From a virus, in the IMG/VR virus record IMGVR_UViG_3300044675_003558, positions 1 through 25,988 of that record: DNA of 25,988 nt. One strand, written 5' to 3'. Positions 23,597 through 25,988 of this stretch are shown piece by piece. The position numbers and the translations under genes were made by a program. Position 1 is the stretch's first letter. Each line of letters opens with the position of its first letter. Under the pieces are notes generated by a model. It worked only from the letters and a program-made list of their open reading frames with translations. It did no database searches and was not told the DNA's origin.

Positions 23597-24343
23597 ATGA
23601 CAGATAAAAATGAAACAGCACTAGATGCAATGGCCGGCGACGGAGGTTACGGCCTTGGTAAAGCATGCGATCACCTTCGATTCAAATTCAAGCGTGACGG
23701 AAAAAGATTCTGGGCAGGTGACAATGTCAGCGAGTACATTGACGAGTCAATGAAGGAGCAACTGATCGACGAAGCTACTGAAGCATTTGAACGAGTGCTT
23801 GATACACTATTGATTGACAGAGAAAATGATCCAAACTCTAAAGGCACAGCGCGGCGCCTGGCAAAAATGTACTTCAATGAAATCATGGCTGGGCGCTACG
23901 AGACGAGTCCTAATGCTACAGCTTTCCCGAACGATACGAGTGGAGCCTACGACGGCATGTTGGTGGTGCGTAGTGAGCTTAAGAGCATGTGCTCGCATCA
24001 TCACCAACCTGTTACGGGTGTGGCTTATATTGGAATCATTGCTGGTCCCAAACTCATTGGTCTATCGAAGTATACCCGCATTGCCCAGTGGTGTGCCCGA
24101 CGTGGCACTCTCCAAGAAGAGCTATGTATGGATATTGCTCGCGAAATTGAATTTGCCACTGGGTCCAAGGATGTTGCTGTTTATATACAGGCTACCCACG
24201 GATGTTGTGAGAATCGTGGTATTATGGCTCATAGTAGTCTTACCCAGACTACCGTACTACGTGGAGCATTCAAAACAGACCAAAGTGTAAAGAAGGAATT
24301 CTTTGACAACATCAAACTACAACAGGACTTTGCACCACGATGA
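23597..24343 (+). CDS. folE: GTP cyclohydrolase I (FolE)
   Basis: It converts GTP to dihydroneopterin triphosphate, the first step of both folate and 7-deazaguanine synthesis. Zinc ligands are C132 and H135 in MCSHHHQP and a Cys of HGCCENRG (203 or 204). IGLSKYTRIAQWCARRGTLQE is the conserved IGLSKxxR stretch (split here at about 154-174), and TTVLRGAFKT lies near the end. The 248 residues are close to the E. coli enzyme (222) with a longer N-terminus. The ribosome site AAGGA sits at the end of the preceding gene. It is coupled to the HIT gene by ATGA and is 500 bases from queD, so here it most likely feeds DNA-base modification. Confidence 0.95.
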   Translation: MTDKNETALDAMAGDGGYGLGKACDHLRFKFKRDGKRFWAGDNVSEYIDESMKEQLIDEATEAFERVLDTLLIDRENDPNSKGTARRLAKMYFNEIMAGRYETSPNATAFPNDTSGAYDGMLVVRSELKSMCSHHHQPVTGVAYIGIIAGPKLIGLSKYTRIAQWCARRGTLQEELCMDIAREIEFATGSKDVAVYIQATHGCCENRGIMAHSSLTQTTVLRGAFKTDQSVKKEFFDNIKLQQDFAPR

Positions 24344-24744
24344 TTAAATACGCAACACTGCCGGCCGCACAAGAGGCCAAAGTCGCACCTTGGGATCTAG
24401 AAGTTCCTGAACTCAGCACTCAACACGTGACAGTGTTCCGTGATAGATTTCCTGTGGCCAAAGGCCATTTGTTATTTGTGCCGCGCAACAACACAGACGA
24501 AGGTGTTGTTGTTTGTTTAGGCACAGCATTGATTACCGGTCAACAAATGGTTGCTCGTGGCGAGTGTGATGCATTCAACGTTGGACTTAACATGGGTGCA
24601 GAAGCTGGCCAAACAGTGATGTACCCACACATACACTTGATTCCGCGCAGACGGGGAGATTGTGCTGACCCCATTGGCGGTGTGCGCGGTGTTATTCCCG
24701 GCCAGGCCAATTACAAAACTGATATCTATCAGCAACCAGAATAG
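24340..24744 (+). CDS. HIT-family protein with altered first histidine
   Basis: HIT proteins hydrolyse or transfer nucleotide phosphates. This 134-residue protein has the fold segments VTVFRDRFPVAKGHLLFVPR and FNVGLNMGAEAGQTV, then MYPHIHLIPRR at 94-104. The usual H-x-H-x-H triad reads Y95-P-H97-I-H99: the first His is Tyr, but the middle His, the nucleophile in the family, is kept. It follows folE by an ATGA overlap. It could act on a nucleotide made during base modification or scavenging. The exact reaction cannot be inferred. Confidence 0.88.
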   Translation: MIKYATLPAAQEAKVAPWDLEVPELSTQHVTVFRDRFPVAKGHLLFVPRNNTDEGVVVCLGTALITGQQMVARGECDAFNVGLNMGAEAGQTVMYPHIHLIPRRRGDCADPIGGVRGVIPGQANYKTDIYQQPE

Positions 24745-24746
24745 TC

Positions 24747-24754
24747 CATAAATA
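24747..24754 (+). promoter_or_regulatory. Late promoter-like motif CATAAATA upstream of queD
   Basis: It is one base from TATAAATA, two bases after the HIT stop. The predicted start is about 24760, giving a 77-base leader to ATG 24837. It shares the TAAATAT core with the other intergenic motifs. Confidence 0.45.
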
Positions 24755-24804
24755 TTCTTTTACAGCGGCCTTTGGCGTTCATCCCGCTATACAAACTCTG
24801 CCAG

Positions 24805-24826
24805 CCTATGCTACAATTAACATAGG
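24805..24826. repeat. 6-bp dyad around a TACAAT box before queD
   Basis: CCTATG (24805-24810) and CATAGG (24821-24826) are exact complements with TACAAT (24812-24817, a possible -10) between them. The right arm runs into the ribosome site AGGAG (24824-24828). The layout copies that of the dsbA dyad. No convincing -35 is present, so if TACAAT is a promoter it would need an activator. In longer transcripts the hairpin could mask the ribosome site. Confidence 0.4.
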
Positions 24827-24836
24827 AGAAAACAGC

Positions 24837-25334
24837 ATGACACCAGTAGTTTACAAATATACCTCTACCAAAGAGTATCACGACGCATTTCCGTGTGCGT
24901 ATAGACAGTGGAGGGCAGACAGCCATTGTAATCTGATACACGGTTATTCGTTCTCAATGAAGTTTTACTTTGGTACCAACGACCTAGATGTTCGCAACTG
25001 GGCAGCCGACTACGGTGGACTTAAAGAACTCAAGAAGACCTTGGAAGATCAATTTGATCACACCTTGATTGTGGCCCAAGACGATCCTGAAATGGAAACA
25101 TTTCAATTGTTACAAGAGCGGAACATGGCCAAGATTGTGGTGTTACCCAAGCTAGGTTGCGAAGGCCTCAGCGACATGCTGTACAAGTATGTGAATGGTG
25201 TTTACATTCCTGAAATGTGGGGGCCAGGTGAAGCAGCACGTTTGTGGTGCTATCGTGTTGAAGTGCGTGAAACACAGGCCAACATGGCGTTCCGTGAAGG
25301 TCATCGTGAATGGAATGAGGATTTGTTTGCATAA
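24837..25334 (+). CDS. queD: 6-carboxytetrahydropterin synthase-like (QueD family)
   Basis: QueD makes 6-carboxy-tetrahydropterin from the FolE product, step two towards preQ0. This 165-residue member has CAYRQWRADSHCNLIHGYSF (20-39), with the catalytic Cys before the HG pair, RNWAADYGGLKELKKTLEDQFDHTLIVAQDDPE (the LDH-xx-L region, at about 53-85) and a final YRVEVRETQANMA holding the pterin-binding Glu. The zinc His triad is altered: HGH reads HGY and the usual early His is replaced in CAYRQW. This matches a distinct long QueD subfamily that I recall from bacteria and phages. The strong AGGAG ribosome site and the intergenic gap suggest separate control. Confidence 0.85.
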   Translation: MTPVVYKYTSTKEYHDAFPCAYRQWRADSHCNLIHGYSFSMKFYFGTNDLDVRNWAADYGGLKELKKTLEDQFDHTLIVAQDDPEMETFQLLQERNMAKIVVLPKLGCEGLSDMLYKYVNGVYIPEMWGPGEAARLWCYRVEVRETQANMAFREGHREWNEDLFA

Positions 25335-25988
25335 TGGAGATGTCAATGAAAGAACATGAATATGGTATTGCCATGCTGTTGGCCACTCGTGGCCGAACAG
25401 AAAGTCTGGGTCGCAGTATACGCAGTTTGGTAGAGTTGGCTGACGATATCAGTCGTGTACAAATCATGTTTGCTTTTGACAATGATGATGACATTGGCTT
25501 CAAGTACTTTGTTGACGAACTGCAACCTTGGATGGACGATCGTGACATCAGTTACACTGCCATGAAGTTTGAGCGCATGGGCTATGTGAACTTGCACAAG
25601 TACAACAATGCCATGGCTGAGCAAACTGACAGTGACTGGTTGGTAATCTGGAATGACGATGCTGTGATGCAAAGTCAAGGCTGGGATACTACTATACTCA
25701 GTTACACAGGGCAATTTAAGTTGTTGAGTTTCTGTACTCATCGCATGCATCCTTATTCAATCTTTCCCATAGTACCTCGCGCATGGTATGACCTGCTGGG
25801 CTATATCAGCCCTCACCCCACACAAGATGGCTGGGTAAGTCAGCAGGCCTACATGCTGGACATCTATCAGCGAATCACCGTGGATGTGTTGCACGATCGT
25901 TTTGACTTGACTGGCAACAACAACGATGACATCTATGCCAATCGTCCCATGCTAGAAGGCAAGCCCGATGATCCCAGGGACTTTCACA
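25334..25988 (+). CDS. Glycosyltransferase-like protein (GT-A), 3' end outside the window
   Basis: An open frame starts at ATG 25334, sharing one base with the queD stop (TAATG), and runs to the window edge, so 218 residues are visible. It begins GIAMLLATRGRTESLGRSIRSL, as in family 2-like GT-A enzymes, with FAFDNDDD in the nucleotide region and DWLVIWNDDAVMQSQGWD containing a DxD-like NDDA metal motif. HPTQDGWVSQQAYML lies where the acceptor-binding acid is expected. It could glycosylate a virion protein, a surface glycan or a modified base. Coupling to queD makes the last possibility worth noting but does not prove it. ATGs at 25340 and 25346 are alternative starts. Confidence 0.75.
   Translation, partial: MEMSMKEHEYGIAMLLATRGRTESLGRSIRSLVELADDISRVQIMFAFDNDDDIGFKYFVDELQPWMDDRDISYTAMKFERMGYVNLHKYNNAMAEQTDSDWLVIWNDDAVMQSQGWDTTILSYTGQFKLLSFCTHRMHPYSIFPIVPRAWYDLLGYISPHPTQDGWVSQQAYMLDIYQRITVDVLHDRFDLTGNNNDDIYANRPMLEGKPDDPRDFH

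Overview
The window looks like part of the genome of a T4-like (myovirus) tailed phage from an aquatic environment. It is almost wholly coding and uses tight ATGA or TAATG start/stop overlaps at about a dozen junctions. It carries T4-type replication and late genes: a B-family DNA polymerase of 898 residues, a gp45-like sliding clamp and a DsbA-like late-transcription protein. TATAAATA-type late promoter motifs occur in the few intergenic gaps. Host identity cannot be read from the sequence.

Layout. 1-2980 (+): the tail of a small basic protein, a Cys-rich protein, a small unknown, and a glycan-type set (DUF6492-like glycosyltransferase, PIG-L deacetylase, SGNH-fold protein). 2968-5883 (-): a three-gene cassette of radical SAM/SPASM enzyme, DxD glycosyltransferase and a second glycosyltransferase-like protein, convergent with the previous block. 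5884-5921: a divergent promoter region built as a perfect 10-bp inverted repeat, each arm two bases from a start codon. 5922-10922 (+): a probable virion or capsid-interior block with a T4 capsid-targeting-like small protein, a Dps-type ferritin, and 239-aa and 1123-aa proteins; the last has a LysM-like segment and a Pro-rich tandem repeat. 10923-11050: hairpin, a TTGACA-N16-TATAAT promoter, a late motif and a dyad. 11051-17037 (+): dsbA, an amidinotransferase-family enzyme, DNA polymerase, a methyltransferase-like protein, sliding clamp and a DUF2061 membrane protein.

16988-20174 (+) holds a DpdA/TGT-like DNA-guanine transglycosylase followed by small proteins, one of which looks like a T-fold (QueD/QueF superfamily) protein. 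20174-23595 (+) is a second glycan-type set: GT-B glycosyltransferase, SGNH-like protein, GalE-type epimerase and a short DegT-type aminotransferase. 23597-25334 (+) contains folE (GTP cyclohydrolase I), an HIT protein and a QueD-family protein. A glycosyltransferase (GT-A-like) runs off the right edge.

How it fits together. FolE and QueD are the first two steps of the 7-deazaguanine (preQ0) pathway, and a DpdA-type transglycosylase inserts such bases into DNA. The phage therefore probably replaces some of its guanines with a 7-deazaguanine to resist restriction. QueE and QueC are not seen here and would have to lie elsewhere or come from the host. The least explained parts are the unknown and T-fold-like proteins beside dpdA, the amidinotransferase in the replication operon, and the reverse-strand radical SAM/glycosyltransferase cassette.
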